Of a stretch of DNA of 64,000 bases, positions 51,801 to 59,000 are shown piece by piece. Each line of letters opens with the position of its first letter. Position 1 is the first letter of the stretch. The translations under genes were made by a program, and so were the position numbers. The stretch spans positions 31,566-95,565 of the forward strand of contig JAIPBL010000011.1 in the NCBI GenBank assembly GCA_021739645.1, in the 5' to 3' direction. Below the pieces are notes generated by a model that saw only the letters and a list, made by a program, of their open reading frames with translations, was not told the origin of the DNA and made no database searches. The DNA comes from Saprospiraceae bacterium (GTDB lineage: Bacteria; Bacteroidota; Bacteroidia; Chitinophagales; Saprospiraceae).

Positions 51801-52502
51801 ATTGCCGCCCATCGCTGATTTCATGGGGTTTTCTTCCGTGCTAACGGTCAGGGTAGCTGGGTCGGAGGTAACCGTCACCACTTCGCAGGCCTTACCAGAA
51901 ACAAGGCAGCGGAATTGATAGCCGTCCATCTTTTTAGTCAATTGCGACATGCTCAATATCGAGGTCTTGCAGCCCGAATAAGTGCCGTCATCCACCATAT
52001 TTGCGAAGCCACTGCCTGAATTTACCTGCCATTGAAATGTGATGCCAGCACCAGACGCATATACCGCCATGCTATGATAATCGTCCACAAAACCTGTTCC
52101 ATTGGCGGGTTGCCAATTGATGATGGCATTCTTCAATTCCGTCAACACCTCTTCAGAATATAGCTCTCCCGCACCATTGCTTATTCTGCAACGGTATGAA
52201 TACTGGTTCATGGATTTGGACAAGCTGGCAATGTTCAATTGGGAGGTGTGGCTACCGCTGTAGCCGCCGGCATCCTGCAAATCTTCAAAATTCCCCTCAC
52301 GCTTGAACACCTGCCACTGATAACTGAGACCACTCCCACTGGCCTGTACTTTCAGGCTGGTGCCCTGCCCTGCGCAAATTGGCGTAAACACTGGCTGTTG
52401 CAGGATTTCGATGCCGAGGCCATTGGACTGGCAAAGCCCATTGAAGCCAAGAAATGACAGGCATATAATTGCCAAACAGGATATGGTCGCATATTTTTTC
52501 AT
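36834..52502 (-). CDS. 5222-residue cell-surface adhesin with SprB, Ig and PKD repeats and type A T9SS signal
   Basis: Signal peptide (MKKYATISCLAIICLSFLGF) and Ig-like domains come first (28-225). Then follow a unique beta-rich region (about 230-560), a PKD-like region, about 12 SprB repeats (about 795-1800; pattern CNG-x-x-DGSI-x-L-x-VSGG, WSNGATTEDL, G-TY-x-VTVTD-x-x-GC), a nested array of Ig, PKD and cysteine-motif modules (about 1840-3970), and about 11 more SprB repeats (4190-5020). A PKD-like domain and the C-terminal ~80 residues (MAYPNPTSGMVNLKVSLS, LYVLDVLGQIL, PGIYFINL) finish it, the Por-secretion-tail type A T9SS sorting signal. SprB repeats occur in the gliding adhesin of Flavobacterium. 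It is last in a five-gene minus-strand operon and followed by a strong terminator. Attachment, gliding or aggregation are plausible roles. Confidence 0.95.
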   Translation of the reverse strand: MKKYATISCLAIICLSFLGFNGLCQSNGLGIEILQQPVFTPICAGQGTSLKVQASGSGLSYQWQVFKREGNFEDLQDAGGYSGSHTSQLNIASLSKSMNQYSYRCRISNGAGELYSEEVLTELKNAIINWQPANGTGFVDDYHSMAVYASGAGITFQWQVNSGSGFANMVDDGTYSGCKTSILSMSQLTKKMDGYQFRCLVSGKACEVVTVTSDPATLTVSTEENPMKSAMGGNPSNVVWFIGGTTQVDPTFQGNPIVFVDGAIKVVDDGHIRSKYGYGPSADIYLTGHLYNDNPNSRLFTNNDISQFIFTGADDQLIDGGNVYKNNFNKLRIFKSSSNNKVTLFDDISIRKNIELAQGDLNLQASEVYLTLVDISNNPIILNVSNLDSFPKILNETENNRIYGSSIFAGVVVENQLVESAPFNPFKAGPVNLGNMGAEIYDHGDKFGGNYITIKRLHTVSSIVVDTGDPMNPLSMSSIERAYSIESNADVPIPSEMDFTFHYLDAELYGVSENNLTIFKSPSNGNPWTAQASDLNTAANTLVQNDVVDITNIWTAFPCTNAPHVFFYQSPEMHLCDGVEYLITPSIGGGPASAYEWILDGDSLGLNQDNYTMTGVEDTPNQTLEFIAYDSLGCYDRDIVTIVHEDTLIVDIGPDLALCQGTTHTFTAAYAGDWQVDGVHVGNPQIPSSSYTFIANNYSPGPHLVTVAVYLNYCNAFDTVAVMVNPSPTVDITPPNLTVCNPGNTDLTANPSGGTPPYDYNWSHGVNNLPTISVPNASTTYSVTLTDVNGCTATDNMYMNFVNIVLTETHTQPICFGEGLGSIDLTISTPNDCPEIIWSNGATTEDLTGLEAGTYTVTVSNAWNGCTDTQYFDCSKTLTVTLVGPSAALATSNVVTNVTCNGAGNGVIILSVSGGSPSYTYLWSNGATAKDINGLSGGTYVVTVTDSLSCITTSSIVVLEPDVLTYSYSPAPVVTPVNCNGDGDGAIEWTIIGGTTPYMFSWVGPGGFTSTDEDLANLDGGTYNVTVTDAHSCTYSRSFEVAEPTALEVIVSPENVTCLGTFSGSVHLDASGGTPYTNPSGPDLYEYDWTGPSGYTSTSYNPNIFGLESGDYHVTISDSHGCELIPATVTILEPSSALSFTATVTNVTCFGANNGSIAIVAAGGWGGYEYSWLDPDDNDLPSTSVINGLTPGSCYSLTLVDANGCDLHDCFTITEPDEIILGETITNISCNGESDGSIYLNVSGGGGGFTYEWQWAGGGSSTASFIENLMGPTQTYSVSVTDGTNCTKTADFEVVEPDMITATSIVQQVSCFGYGDGGIDLTVSGGNADFTFTWTGPNGYTATDEDILDLEPGAYSVTISDINACVGPVLNFTITQPTQLVANPVITMPLECFGDTDGQMNANPSGGTPPYTYIWTYPDMTTATTQFISNLSLPGTYSVEVHDASSCSTTPTTATIDLVSPTAILTSGIVTDVTINGNSDGAIDLTVSGGTGAYTFLWSNGATTEDLTGIPAGTYTVSVTDANNCEKTETFTVNEPAVLSIVLDDLTNISCNGETDGSILVHAEGGLSPYDFLWSNGSTSPEITGLAVGDYTLTLTDASGAVDIETYSITEPDALADNAVVVNAACFMSSDGSITLTPTGGTSPYNYEWSNGETTSAISGLLAGPYSVTLTDDHGCQFFETYTITEPDLLDAVATSTPASCFGANDGSITLTVTGGTSPFGYHWENSSSSGDGVGTNIPSLTSDSYNITLTDNNGCNAFTSATVGQPMEINVSITGDNEICEGENSVLTATTGFDTYLWSTNETTESITATTNGTYTVTVTNSTGCTATNEFILTVNPLPIILTSTSQSICLNAPIPALTVTVGVGETADWYDAPTGGNLLLASNTSYTPTAAGTFYAEARHTINGCVSAARTAVTLAVHALPIAVASDDVTICEGLNTTINASSSSGSAPLAYLWSPTTGLNNPNIVNPTANPTATTTYTVQVTDSHGCSATDEAIVTVNPAPLASAGADVTICASANTQLNATVNSNNGPFTYGWTPTAGLSNPNIADPVANPLGTTTYTVQVTDANGCTGTDAVVVTVNPKPTLTLDSAVCAPNLLSYSAFVHSNANTMVADFGTVTNNGNGTFTISNIPPGQDLTLTATLTATGCQRILVVTGITCPCPTINAPLSNGDQAVCFGLPIPALTVTVGPNETADWYDAATGGNLLLAASTSYTPIAEGTYHAEAHNTINNCLSDDRTAVAYIINPLPTVVAGPDVAICLNASIQLDASGSSGSGTLDYSWSPTTGLNDPTIANPTANPSITTTYTVEVTDGNGCVDTDELAVTVNPLPTLTVNDTICAPNLLTYSVLVTTNGNTVTATLGTVTDNGGGNFTVSGVPTGSDVTITATIAATGCQSSELVASPTCPCPFVGVPTSNGDQTICSNLPNPALTVTVGVDETADWYDAAVGGNLLLSGNSSYTPIAAGTYHAQGRNVINQCTSAVRTAVTLTVNPVPVPNAGLDVAICNTFSTQLNAGGSTGTPALSYLWSPVGSLNNPAIINPIASPTATTTYTVTVTDGNDCTATDQVKVTVNPMPIMTVNDTICAPNLLTYSVLVFTNGNTVTATLGTVNNNGGGNYTVVGVPTGSDVAITATLTATGCQKAATVTSPTCPCPAVSIPVSGGDQAICASSPVPALTVTVGPDETADWYDAPSGGNLLLAGSTSYTPSPLGVGVSTYYAESHNFINNCLSFTRTAVTLTINPLPVPNAGADVTICNGSSTQLDAGGSTGNAPLAYLWTPATGLSNPNIANPVASPLVTRTYTVQVTDVNGCSDTSPVTVNVNPRPTLTVTSVVCALDLQTYRVNLTTNADAVTANFGDVIDYGGGSWVVINIPEGQNVMVTATNTTTGCFRAQNVNAPDCSCPVVDAPISQGDADICAGAPIPTLAVSVGLNRTADWYDAPVGGNLLLMGDTIYTPAAAGTFYVETRVTFSGCVSFVRTPVTLTIHPLPSANAGADATICAGGSTQLNAGGSSGSGTLSYSWAPIIALSNPNIVNPIASPTTTRTYTVLVTDGNGCTATDAVVVTVNVLPSANAGADVAICFGNNTQLSASSNGPATYAWSPATGLSASNIPNPVASPTTTTTYVATVTNGNGCTATDQVVVVVNALPIAEAGPFAEVCTGSGTQLDAGGSSGSPPLGYSWSPVASLNNPLIVNPIASPTATTTYTVTVTSGSGCSATDQVTVLVNALPVADAGADMAICSGGNAQLDASASSGSGTLSYLWSPATGLSATNIANPIASPTATTAYTVQVTDGNGCAQGDAVTVTVNPLPTLTVDSATCSPGFNAYNVFLHSNALSVTASAGNVHAHAGGAFTVEDIPNGPSVVITATNPATGCLASEEVFPPTCDCSAMQPPVSNGDQSGCAGSPIPTLSVTVGSNEIAYWYSAPVGGTLLLANSNSYVPTGAGTYYAETHSTLNGCVSAARTAVALAINPALLADAGPNTAICAGGNAQLGGGSGNGTAPFAYAWSPAGSLNNPNIANPVASPTGTTTYTVTVTDANGCTGTDQGLTTVNPLPTLTVNNVTCDPGLSTYHVLITTNANTVTATLGTVTGAGAGMFNINGIPTGQDVTITATQSGTGCSKTQVVNSPNCNCPTVNPPVSGGNQSVCTGAPFPTLTVTVGPGQTANWYDAATGGNLLAASTTSYVPTAPGNFYVEAVIISNNCVSATRTLITVSILASPTANAGADDTTCGGVGVQLDASGSTGTGGLAFVWGPAAGLSDPSIVNPVAAPLATTTYTVTVTNGAGCTSTDGVLVTVATTPVIAVNLTACSTDLLTYQIDLTTDADLLAASAGTLTDNGGGNFGITDIPAGQDVVLTATNTTTNCVWEQTVIAPDCNCPLVAVPLSTGDEEICANEPVHILSVIVGPGETADWYDAPTGGSPFLTNNTEYLPTVSDTFYVQARNIANGCVSGSRVVLIFNVLPLPVVVFDDPGDVCAGSSPIALVASPTGGTFAGTGVTGDQFDPIAAGEGVHVLTYSFTDGNGCEAIDTQTVEVVGPTVTLGSNGPVCDGGDLELTESGGHGVTWAWTGPNGFVSTEQNPTIPLLTAAGEGVYEVTVTSAGGCVKTASITVALNPPLGLSLSPTSPEFCPGGSVQLAASATGGSGSFGHAWTTPSGGSGSGATILADEAGSYSVTATDGSGCSITGSIGVAELPVMTIDFTSTDASCNGSDGSLTAAVTGGTGTYAYVWDGLPNTTDMLTNVPAGGYQLIVTDAVGCTLSAIGTVENTGAPVVTLLNQVDVTCAGAASGSLNIGVSGGILPYNFNWSNGEMTEDIVGLTAGQYGLEVTDALGCIVNTTYQVNEPTAITGTLAVTETTTPSASNGAIDLTPAGGTPPYTYMWSNGLNSQDISNLFIGPYSVTIADASGCTVVESTTVTAVGALASSLAIQPISCFGSGDGSLTVNIVGGAMPYSILWSNGSTQPTISNLLPGIYQVTVTDMDGATSTASATLAQPPLLQSFTQMTDNTCNGASTGTATILASGGTLPYSYDWSDGQTAQQATGLVAGVYTVVVTDNRGCTNEKTVTIGEPTAIGIALESVTGNDCFGGALGAIDISVSGGAFPYFANWSQGSSTQDISGLVAGTYTVTITDFTGCTNTAEAVVGEASQIVIGFDVVDATCFGDTDGSLVANVTGGTPGMAGYQFDWENGGTTAAITGLASGNYFLTVTDELGCTVTDVDYVAQPNELLANLTVQNISCFGFANGSALSLPTGGTVPYNYLWSTGVTDSIIEDVDPGTYVLLITDVNGCSVEETVQITQPDTLTAVAVVTELTCFGDYSGAINLDIMGGTPLASGGYDISWESGQFTEDIDQLSAGNYIVNIVDENGCNLQDTIAVAQPDSLAANTSLTDISCFGGNDGAIAFNVIGGNAPYTYNWQTGATTPGISGLVIGNYAGTVTDAHGCTVVSINELTQPGFMLVEYQIQRAGCKTPNDGRINLTVEGGVADYTYNWSTGAVTEDVSQLTVGTYNVTVTDDNGCTSVQNLGVGSSGGIFTAHFLAASGLFDVDSVEVNSDDIIQFVDVSLPAPTAWEWHFGDPDDNTSNLPNPAFSYPNDDAVAQSSYMASLIASNQFCRDTMTKQIWITNNLRLNAPQGDSLTYLKFTEVMAYPNPTSGMVNLKVSLSREESVRLYVLDVLGQILQQEELEGADEYETKLDLGDYLPGIYFINLKSVNQVHTLKVVVTEQ
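37440..39921 (-). repeat. C-terminal block of about 11 SprB repeats
   Basis: Repeats of about 75 residues with SCFG-x-x-DGSL...GG, Y-x-W-S-x-G, T-x-x-I-x-G-L and G-TY-x-V-x-V-TD-x-x-GC. Boundaries are approximate. Confidence 0.85.
40600..46990 (-). repeat. Nested super-repeat of ~737 bp (Ig + PKD + Cys modules)
   Basis: Eight copies of the Ig module carrying a [DNY]WY[DS]A motif (mostly ADWYDA) are centred near 46885, 45910, 45172, 44430, 43690, 42235, 41495 and 40765. Most are 731-745 bp apart. Larger gaps (975, 1455) reflect extra ~243-bp PKD modules (SPATGLS...NPVASPT-x-TTTYTV). Each unit usually ends with a module of the form LTV-x-D-x-x-C-x-P-x-L-x-Y-x-V. Boundaries are approximate. Confidence 0.85.
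44366..44383. repeat. CCCCTAAAGGGG palindrome within the adhesin coding sequence
   Basis: CCCCGACCCCTAAAGGGG resembles the non-coding element at 8033-8052 (reverse complement). It encodes SPLGVGV, about four residues more than sister repeats have at this place. Confidence 0.75.
47110..50120 (-). repeat. N-terminal block of about 12 SprB repeats
   Basis: Repeats such as TNVTCNGAGNGVIILSVSGG with WSNGATAKDINGLSGGTY, each about 75-95 residues. Some carry longer loops (SWVGPGGFTSTDED). Boundaries are approximate. Confidence 0.85.
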
Positions 52503-52542
52503 AATCGCTGATTAATCGTCTAAATAATTGGACAAAAACCTG

Positions 52543-52575
52543 ACGTTTACTAATCCTACAAGGTTTAGTAAACGT
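52543..52575. repeat. Inverted repeat between the S74 gene and the giant adhesin
   Basis: ACGTTTACTAA (52543-52553) and TTAGTAAACGT (52565-52575) are perfectly complementary with an 11-nt loop containing TCCTACAAGG. It sits in the 78-nt spacer, 6 nt from the S74 stop codon. A related ACGTTTAGTAAAC occurs at 63781-63793. Confidence 0.85.
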
Positions 52576-52580
52576 ATCCA

Positions 52581-53945
52581 CTAATCGAGTTTGATACCCG
52601 CTTTTTCGAGGGCTGTCTTGATGGCGTCTATTTCCGCTTGTTGGGCTTCGATTTTTTTGGCTTGGGTTTCGATGATTACCTGTTGCTCCTGGATTGCTTT
52701 TACGGCTATTATCCCAAAACCGGCATAATTCATCATATAAGGTGTTTCCCCTTTTTCATTAATAGAAGGTGGAGTGACCAATTCTGGAAACAGCTTCTCA
52801 ACATCTTGGGCGATGAAACCTATGTTCAATTCCTTTTTCGTGTCGGATTTATAGGTATAATTTTTTGCCTCTAATTTAAGTAGTATAGGAAGTACATTAT
52901 TAAGCGGAGTTATATTGTCTTTGAGCCGACGGTCGGATGTGGCACTGTAAACACCAGAGGAATAATTGAAATTACCGACGGAACCAAAGCCAGCATACAG
53001 GTAAAAATTCCCATTTTGGAGGCCATCTTGCCATAGCTCCCAATAAGAATTCCCTGCTGAGGCGTTTTGAATTTTCAACCCGAATGCACCAGTTAAAAGT
53101 GCCAGTTTGTGAGAGCCAGGGCTGTTAGTTCCAATACCTACATTTCCTTCCATGAAATAAGCGGGCCCACCAAATGTGGCCGCATCGTTTGCCATGTTCA
53201 ACGTAAGCGGCCAGTAACTACCAGTTGGCGACGCCCATGTGCTTGCGTTTACGCCACCATTTAAAAAATACATCAAATTAGAGTTCTGGTGGATAAACCC
53301 AGACATTTCGTCGGTATCCTGTAAATAAATAGTTGGGTAAGAATGGTTAATCACCAGATTAGTATTTGTCCGTATGCCAGTTTGCACATTCAACCCATCA
53401 GCTTTTATCCGCATTAATTCTGTTCCAGTTCCATTTTTGCCGCCCGCATAAAAAACATGGTGGTTTCCCGTTGGGACATCGTAATTCAATTGACCACTTG
53501 ACACGCCAAACCCAAGATGTGTTGCGGGATTTCCACCATCCCAAAGGGTGATTTTTGCCTCGGCTGTACCTGGGGAAATGGAAAGTTTGGAAAGCGGGTT
53601 ATTGGTGCCGATACCGACATTGCCAGCCGAGTAGTATGCATTGCTTCCATAAAGGTTCCAAAGCCCAACTGGCCTCCAAACGCCATCCCAATAGTTGAAA
53701 ACTTTATCGCCCTTGTTATAGAAAAGCAATCCTGTTGAAGTGCTAGAAGGGAAAGTATTAGGCTCCATCCTCGGAATCAGCAATCCCTTCGTATTTGAGG
53801 TAATATCCAAAATAGCGGAGGCATCTGGCGTGGTGGTGCCAATACCCATGTTGTTGTTTTGGGCATGGAGGATTTGTGCACTGGCCAATACCAAGAGCAA
53901 ATTGCAAAGCAAAAAACGAACAGGGTTAGAGAATAGATTTTTCAT
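52581..53945 (-). CDS. Tail-fibre-like protein with C-terminal S74 chaperone domain
   Basis: A 454-residue secreted protein (signal peptide ending LASAQILHAQ). It begins with the motif NMGIGTTTPDASAILDITSN and repeats short GNVGIGTN units typical of Bacteroidota trimeric fibre-like proteins. The C-terminus is an intramolecular chaperone of the S74 family: SDRRLKDNI, then LNIGFIAQDVEKLFPELV and a coiled coil (VIIETQAKKIEAQQAEIDAI). S74 domains trimerise fibres and then usually cleave themselves off at the Ser in SDRR. It is fourth in the operon, between the FN3 protein and the giant adhesin. Confidence 0.88.
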   Translation of the reverse strand: MKNLFSNPVRFLLCNLLLVLASAQILHAQNNNMGIGTTTPDASAILDITSNTKGLLIPRMEPNTFPSSTSTGLLFYNKGDKVFNYWDGVWRPVGLWNLYGSNAYYSAGNVGIGTNNPLSKLSISPGTAEAKITLWDGGNPATHLGFGVSSGQLNYDVPTGNHHVFYAGGKNGTGTELMRIKADGLNVQTGIRTNTNLVINHSYPTIYLQDTDEMSGFIHQNSNLMYFLNGGVNASTWASPTGSYWPLTLNMANDAATFGGPAYFMEGNVGIGTNSPGSHKLALLTGAFGLKIQNASAGNSYWELWQDGLQNGNFYLYAGFGSVGNFNYSSGVYSATSDRRLKDNITPLNNVLPILLKLEAKNYTYKSDTKKELNIGFIAQDVEKLFPELVTPPSINEKGETPYMMNYAGFGIIAVKAIQEQQVIIETQAKKIEAQQAEIDAIKTALEKAGIKLD

Positions 53946-54010
53946 GATATAATGGTAATTAGTTGATTATCAAAGAATACCTGCCAATCGGCAAGGCGAG
54001 TTTTCCGGTG

Positions 54011-56035
54011 CTATTTAGCCACTACTTCTACCGCTTCAGACAGGGTCATGTTCCCGTCCTTGTAGTAGGTGCGCAGTTGGTATTTATAACTTTCTTCCGG
54101 CTCCAGATTGGCGTCGGTATATTCCGTTTCTTTGGTCAGCAAATCGGAGAGCGGCAAGAAACGGCCATTGCCCACTTTCCGGTAAACCATACTCCCCTCC
54201 ACCAATGTTGGCGAATCTTGTTTCCAAGAGAGGGTGGCCGTTTTTTTCCGTTTGGCGTAGGTCGCTTTCAACTTGCCGGCCACGAGGTCTTCGCCGTGGC
54301 TGGGGCTGGTGCTTACCGAATAGCGGTTGGAGGTTACGGAGATATTCCCGGTATGGTCTTCGGCGGTCAATTGGTAGTAGTAAGTCATCCCGGCTTGGAG
54401 GCCAGCGTCCGTAAAATGCGTGGCCAGCGGCGATAGCAGCTCCCCGCCCAATGGCAGCCATTGCGTGGTGTCCAGGTCAGAACTGCGGTAGAGGTGGTAG
54501 CCTTTCAGTTCATCATCAATGCTGGGCAGCCAGGTCAACATGGCTGTGTCGCTCTTGATTTCTACGCTGATGATGGTAGGGGAAATGGGGGCAATGACGT
54601 CGGGCATGACGGCACTGACCGTTTCAGAGCGCTCGCTCAGGTTGCTGAAATTGTCCATCGCTGCTACTTTGTAAAAATACTTGTTGCGAGCCTCCCGTGG
54701 CAGAGAATCCAGGAAGGAAGTAGTGTCAATGGCGCCACTGGAAATAAGCGTAAATGGAGCGCCAGGCGTATTGGCCACAGAACGATACACCACATACCCC
54801 ATTAAATCAGGCTCCAATTGTATGTCCCAACTGATTTCGATGGCTCCCTCAAAAGGCGATGCAAGCACCCCAGTAGGTGCTGCCGGAGGTATCACATCGT
54901 TGACGGTTAAGCCCATTTTAGTGGAGGCAGTTCTTGTGCCCGCTGCATTGATGGCTTCCACATAAAAAAACTTGTCACCCCATTTTTCATCCGTGATTTT
55001 GTGGGTAAATTTTGTCTGCGAGGCAGGAATCCTTGTTTCATTGGCTTTTACAAAAACGGCGGTCACGGAATCTCCAACGAATACGTCATAGCCAGCAAGG
55101 TTACCGCTCTCAGATGCCGCCCAGGATACCAATACCTCATGGGGACCAGCACGCACGGTTTCCAAGCCAGTAGGAGGTTGTGGAGGTGTACGGTCAATGA
55201 TTTCAACCTTGTACGATGGAGAAATGGTACTTTCCCGACCGAAGAAATCAATCGCTTTTAATTGGTAGGTATATGTTTTACCGACTTTATGGTCGCCTCG
55301 ATTATAAAAGAAATTGGGGTAAACCAATTTGCCACTGACATTGGTTTGGGAAGGTATGGCCGGGATATCGTTGATTTTCTCAAGAGTTTGGCCTTCCAAT
55401 GCCCGATAGACATTAACCGCAAAATAACGAGTTTCTTCTGGTGTCCAGAATACTTCGACCATCGTATCAATCTTCTCGTTCACCATGATTTTTATTCCTT
55501 GTGGCGGTAAAATGGGTTGAAATGCTTTGGTTTCAACGGCCTCGGAAATACCCACCAACTGCTCTTTTCCCTTCTCCAATTTGGTGACTTTATAGCGATA
55601 GGTTTTCCCGGATTCGGCGGTATCATCTTGGTAAAAAAGCCCTAAATACTTGGCGAATTCATTCAGCTCCACCATTTTCCGACTCAGCAAAAGCAGCGTA
55701 AATGCATCAGCTTTGGAAAGGTCATTATTCTGAATGTAATCCTCCAAATATACCATATCGTCGCCTTTGTCCATTGGACTTAGTTCAAGTTTAGGCATCT
55801 TCTTGACAGGGTTCGGGTTGAGCAATACCCAGGTAGATTCACCATTTGATTGGCGATATACTTTAAACCCCTCCTTCGCACCAAAAGCTGGCAAAACCCA
55901 TTTGAGTAAATTGGTATTGGCCGAAGAACCGTTCGCAACGAATAAAATACCAATGGATTTATCCTGCCCAAATGCCTCCGAATGATGGGTAAGCAAGAAG
56001 GTTCCAACTAGGATATAAGCAATAATTTTTTTCAT
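54011..56035 (-). CDS. Multi-domain fibronectin type III secreted protein
   Basis: A 674-residue protein with a signal peptide (MKKIIAYILVGTFLLTHHSE). A unique N-terminal half (about 25-180) is followed by at least four FN3-like domains, seen from repeats such as TPPQPPTGLETVRAGPHEVL, PPAAPTGVLASPFEGAIEIS, GYVVYRS and GYHLYRSSDLDTT, and a final one ending EVVAK. No T9SS C-terminal signal is present. A TTG codon at 56044 is in frame, but ATG 56035 fits the signal peptide. It lies 13 nt after the TANFOR stop, so it is co-transcribed with that gene; a shared surface complex is inferred. Confidence 0.88.
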   Translation of the reverse strand: MKKIIAYILVGTFLLTHHSEAFGQDKSIGILFVANGSSANTNLLKWVLPAFGAKEGFKVYRQSNGESTWVLLNPNPVKKMPKLELSPMDKGDDMVYLEDYIQNNDLSKADAFTLLLLSRKMVELNEFAKYLGLFYQDDTAESGKTYRYKVTKLEKGKEQLVGISEAVETKAFQPILPPQGIKIMVNEKIDTMVEVFWTPEETRYFAVNVYRALEGQTLEKINDIPAIPSQTNVSGKLVYPNFFYNRGDHKVGKTYTYQLKAIDFFGRESTISPSYKVEIIDRTPPQPPTGLETVRAGPHEVLVSWAASESGNLAGYDVFVGDSVTAVFVKANETRIPASQTKFTHKITDEKWGDKFFYVEAINAAGTRTASTKMGLTVNDVIPPAAPTGVLASPFEGAIEISWDIQLEPDLMGYVVYRSVANTPGAPFTLISSGAIDTTSFLDSLPREARNKYFYKVAAMDNFSNLSERSETVSAVMPDVIAPISPTIISVEIKSDTAMLTWLPSIDDELKGYHLYRSSDLDTTQWLPLGGELLSPLATHFTDAGLQAGMTYYYQLTAEDHTGNISVTSNRYSVSTSPSHGEDLVAGKLKATYAKRKKTATLSWKQDSPTLVEGSMVYRKVGNGRFLPLSDLLTKETEYTDANLEPEESYKYQLRTYYKDGNMTLSEAVEVVAK

Positions 56036-56048
56036 GTTTTTCAACTTG

Positions 56049-59000
56049 TTATTCAGCTATACTTTTTTCATAAGGGAACACAAATCGGGCAGTGATAAGA
56101 CCAAAAAGCGTCGCCTCCCCACTTATCGCCCCATGTAGTTTGTTGGTTCTGAAATCTGCCGTCAAGTCTCCCCCAAGGTACATATACAGGGCACTTAAAT
56201 TTCCAAAAGGACAGAATGTGCCCGAAAAATTAACACCTATATCAACCCCTGCTCCAAATAGAAATCCGGCATTCATAATTTCCAAACTGGGTTCTAATTG
56301 GAAATTGGCAAATACAGCTGCAGCAGCAAAGGTGTTTGCATAACCATAAAAGGTGCAAAATTCAGCGCCATACCTGGCGGATTGCACAAAAGCATTTGCT
56401 GACAAGCCAATACCTGCGCCAAGCGTTAGCGTTTCTGGGTTCTTGTGAAGTTCAAACCAACCTAACATACCTAACCCACCGGATGCAGAGCCTTGACCTG
56501 GCACCCCAGCACCAACGCAAGGATATATGACATTGATAGGAAAAATTTTACTACCTAATTGAAAATGATATTGCCCGGGGGTGATTTCTAAGTACAACAT
56601 TCCCTGTCCGCAAACACCGCCATTGATAGCCTGCGCTTGTAGGTTGGCAATAAATGTTTTTGTCTTTTCCGTGTAGGTAATACAGCCTTTAGCTTTAATA
56701 AAAGAGCCATCTATTGTCTTCGGATGCGGTGCGTTACCCATGCCCGCATCTATCCGCAGTAGAAATTGCCCAAAGCTGCCCTCTCCACCGCTCATTTCCA
56801 ATACACCTTTAACCATGGAGGCCATGCCATCTAGGGCGTGTTCCGCAGCTTCCATTTCAGGTGACAATTGTGGCCCCATATTAGGCGGCACATAAGTGTT
56901 TTCCGCCCTTACCTTCAGGCTCATTCCAAAGTCAATGGAATTATCAACTTGATAATTGGAAATAACTGTCGGCGTTATTGAATTTATCCTACTGAGTAAA
57001 GCAGGTAGTGCAGGTCGGCCATAAATACTAAATGAATCCGGCCAGTTGATAGGTAAGAAATCAGGGGGAAAAGGATCCCATAAGCTAGGCCAATTATCAA
57101 ATGGTATCTGAGATATAAGCTTACACCAGGAAGGGTCTACATCCCAATAAGTTACTGCAATAAAAGGCCATGATATTGAATCCCCTTTATGAGCCAAAGA
57201 ATCGGGGCCTGCCTTCCAACTGGCAATCGTATCTTCCATTCTAGTCCAATCCGCTTCCACAAAAATCTTATTATTACCATATTCATCTATATCACCTCTA
57301 CGCAAATCAAGAAATTTTTCTTTTTTTGCCGCTTTATATGACTCAATCTTTTTCAAGGCCTTTATTATCTTAGCCTTGTTGTATTTGCAAGGATCAGGGT
57401 GAAAAGGTAACTTAGGCATTTCACATAAAATTTTATCCCAGTTTTGCACTTGTTTCACAATGGCCTTTATGATATAAGGGCAAAACTTGTCCTGAAACAA
57501 CAAATCCAAGTGACCAAAATCTCCCACACCATCTAATTCCAATTTATTCCATGTGTAAGCAGGAATTTGAGGAACCTCACTTCTCATCAAGTCATAATCA
57601 ATTTCGGGGAGACCTCTCAATATATCATGAAATTGTGTTGGACTTCTTTCCCTCCAAGCGCATAGATAAGGCACCAGCGAATCTATGCTGGTCAGCATGT
57701 GGATTTTCTCGCAGGTAGTCAAAAACTTCCAAAGTTTTTCCAAATCCACACTGGCTGGGTTTGGATTTGAGCCAAGCTGTATAAGTGATTTAAAATCATC
57801 GCCACATTCTTTCTCAACATTATGGCTCATGTTCCAATACATTCTTCCACCAATCTCAACAATATTGTAATTGCCAAATGGAATACTCTTTGACGGCATT
57901 ATTGGCGCTGGTGGCCCTGTTTGCTTAGCTATGAAGACTGATTTAACAGCATCAAGAGCCTGCATAAGAACGTTAGGTTGAGAATATTCCTTGAAATCTC
58001 CACCCTTATAGGTCAATTCTATTAGCCCATAATGAACATCATTCTTTGTACCTATCAATAGTTTTGTCTGAATACCATACTTAAGCGGCCGGTTTATCGT
58101 AGCATTGGCCATTCCAAAGAACGCATTGCCCCATTCAGGGTCATCCGTTCTGTATAAGAACCCACCAACTACTTGAAAAATAGAATTCTTATCTGCCAAA
58201 TATTGTACGGCGGCACCTGCAGCAATCCCAGCTCCAGCGCCAGCACCAGCCTGAGCACTGGATTCTTCCTCCTCAGACGAATGAATCCCAACCCCCTCAT
58301 GAGCCCCATAGTTTGCCAATTGCAGGGTGTCCGCCGACAATGCGCCTATTCCAGCACCTACCGCCGCACCTGCACCAGCTACACCTACTACCATCATGGC
58401 ATTTTTTGCCGTAATCGGATAGCTTATGTAAATCGGAATAAAAAGCACAATTTTCCCACCCGTTTTCAATTTGCTTTTTACGCCCGGGCCTTTGTACTTT
58501 TTCCATTGTCCTGCGCCTGGGTAGCTGTTCGTTTCAGATGGAGGTGGCCCAGGAGGCCCTCCCACCTCAATTGGTTCAACAATTTTCACATCGGTAAAGT
58601 ATTCTGCCCTTGGAGCACCAGCCGTGCCTGCATCTAAAATGGATATATTTTCATCACCCATTACAATATTGGTCAAAATATTGAAAGCATAAGTATCCCC
58701 AAAATACCCAGCTGCTATGCCGTAGGCTGTTATTTCAAATTTATGGTCAAATTTTCCTACAATATTTGTCATTCCCTTGGCTCCGCCGGGTTCTCGGAAT
58801 CCAATTTCACCGTTGCCCCAAATCTTGAATTCTGTCAGGTTAGGTATTTCGATTTCTAAAGCATCCCATTCCACATCCATTGCTATATCCAATCGTTCAT
58901 GGTCTTTGAATACTGCCTGTTTGATGATTAATCGAAGACGTAAATCAGCGTCGTTTTCACGCATGACAACTTCCCGGTTTATCAGGTTGTCATCCAAAAA

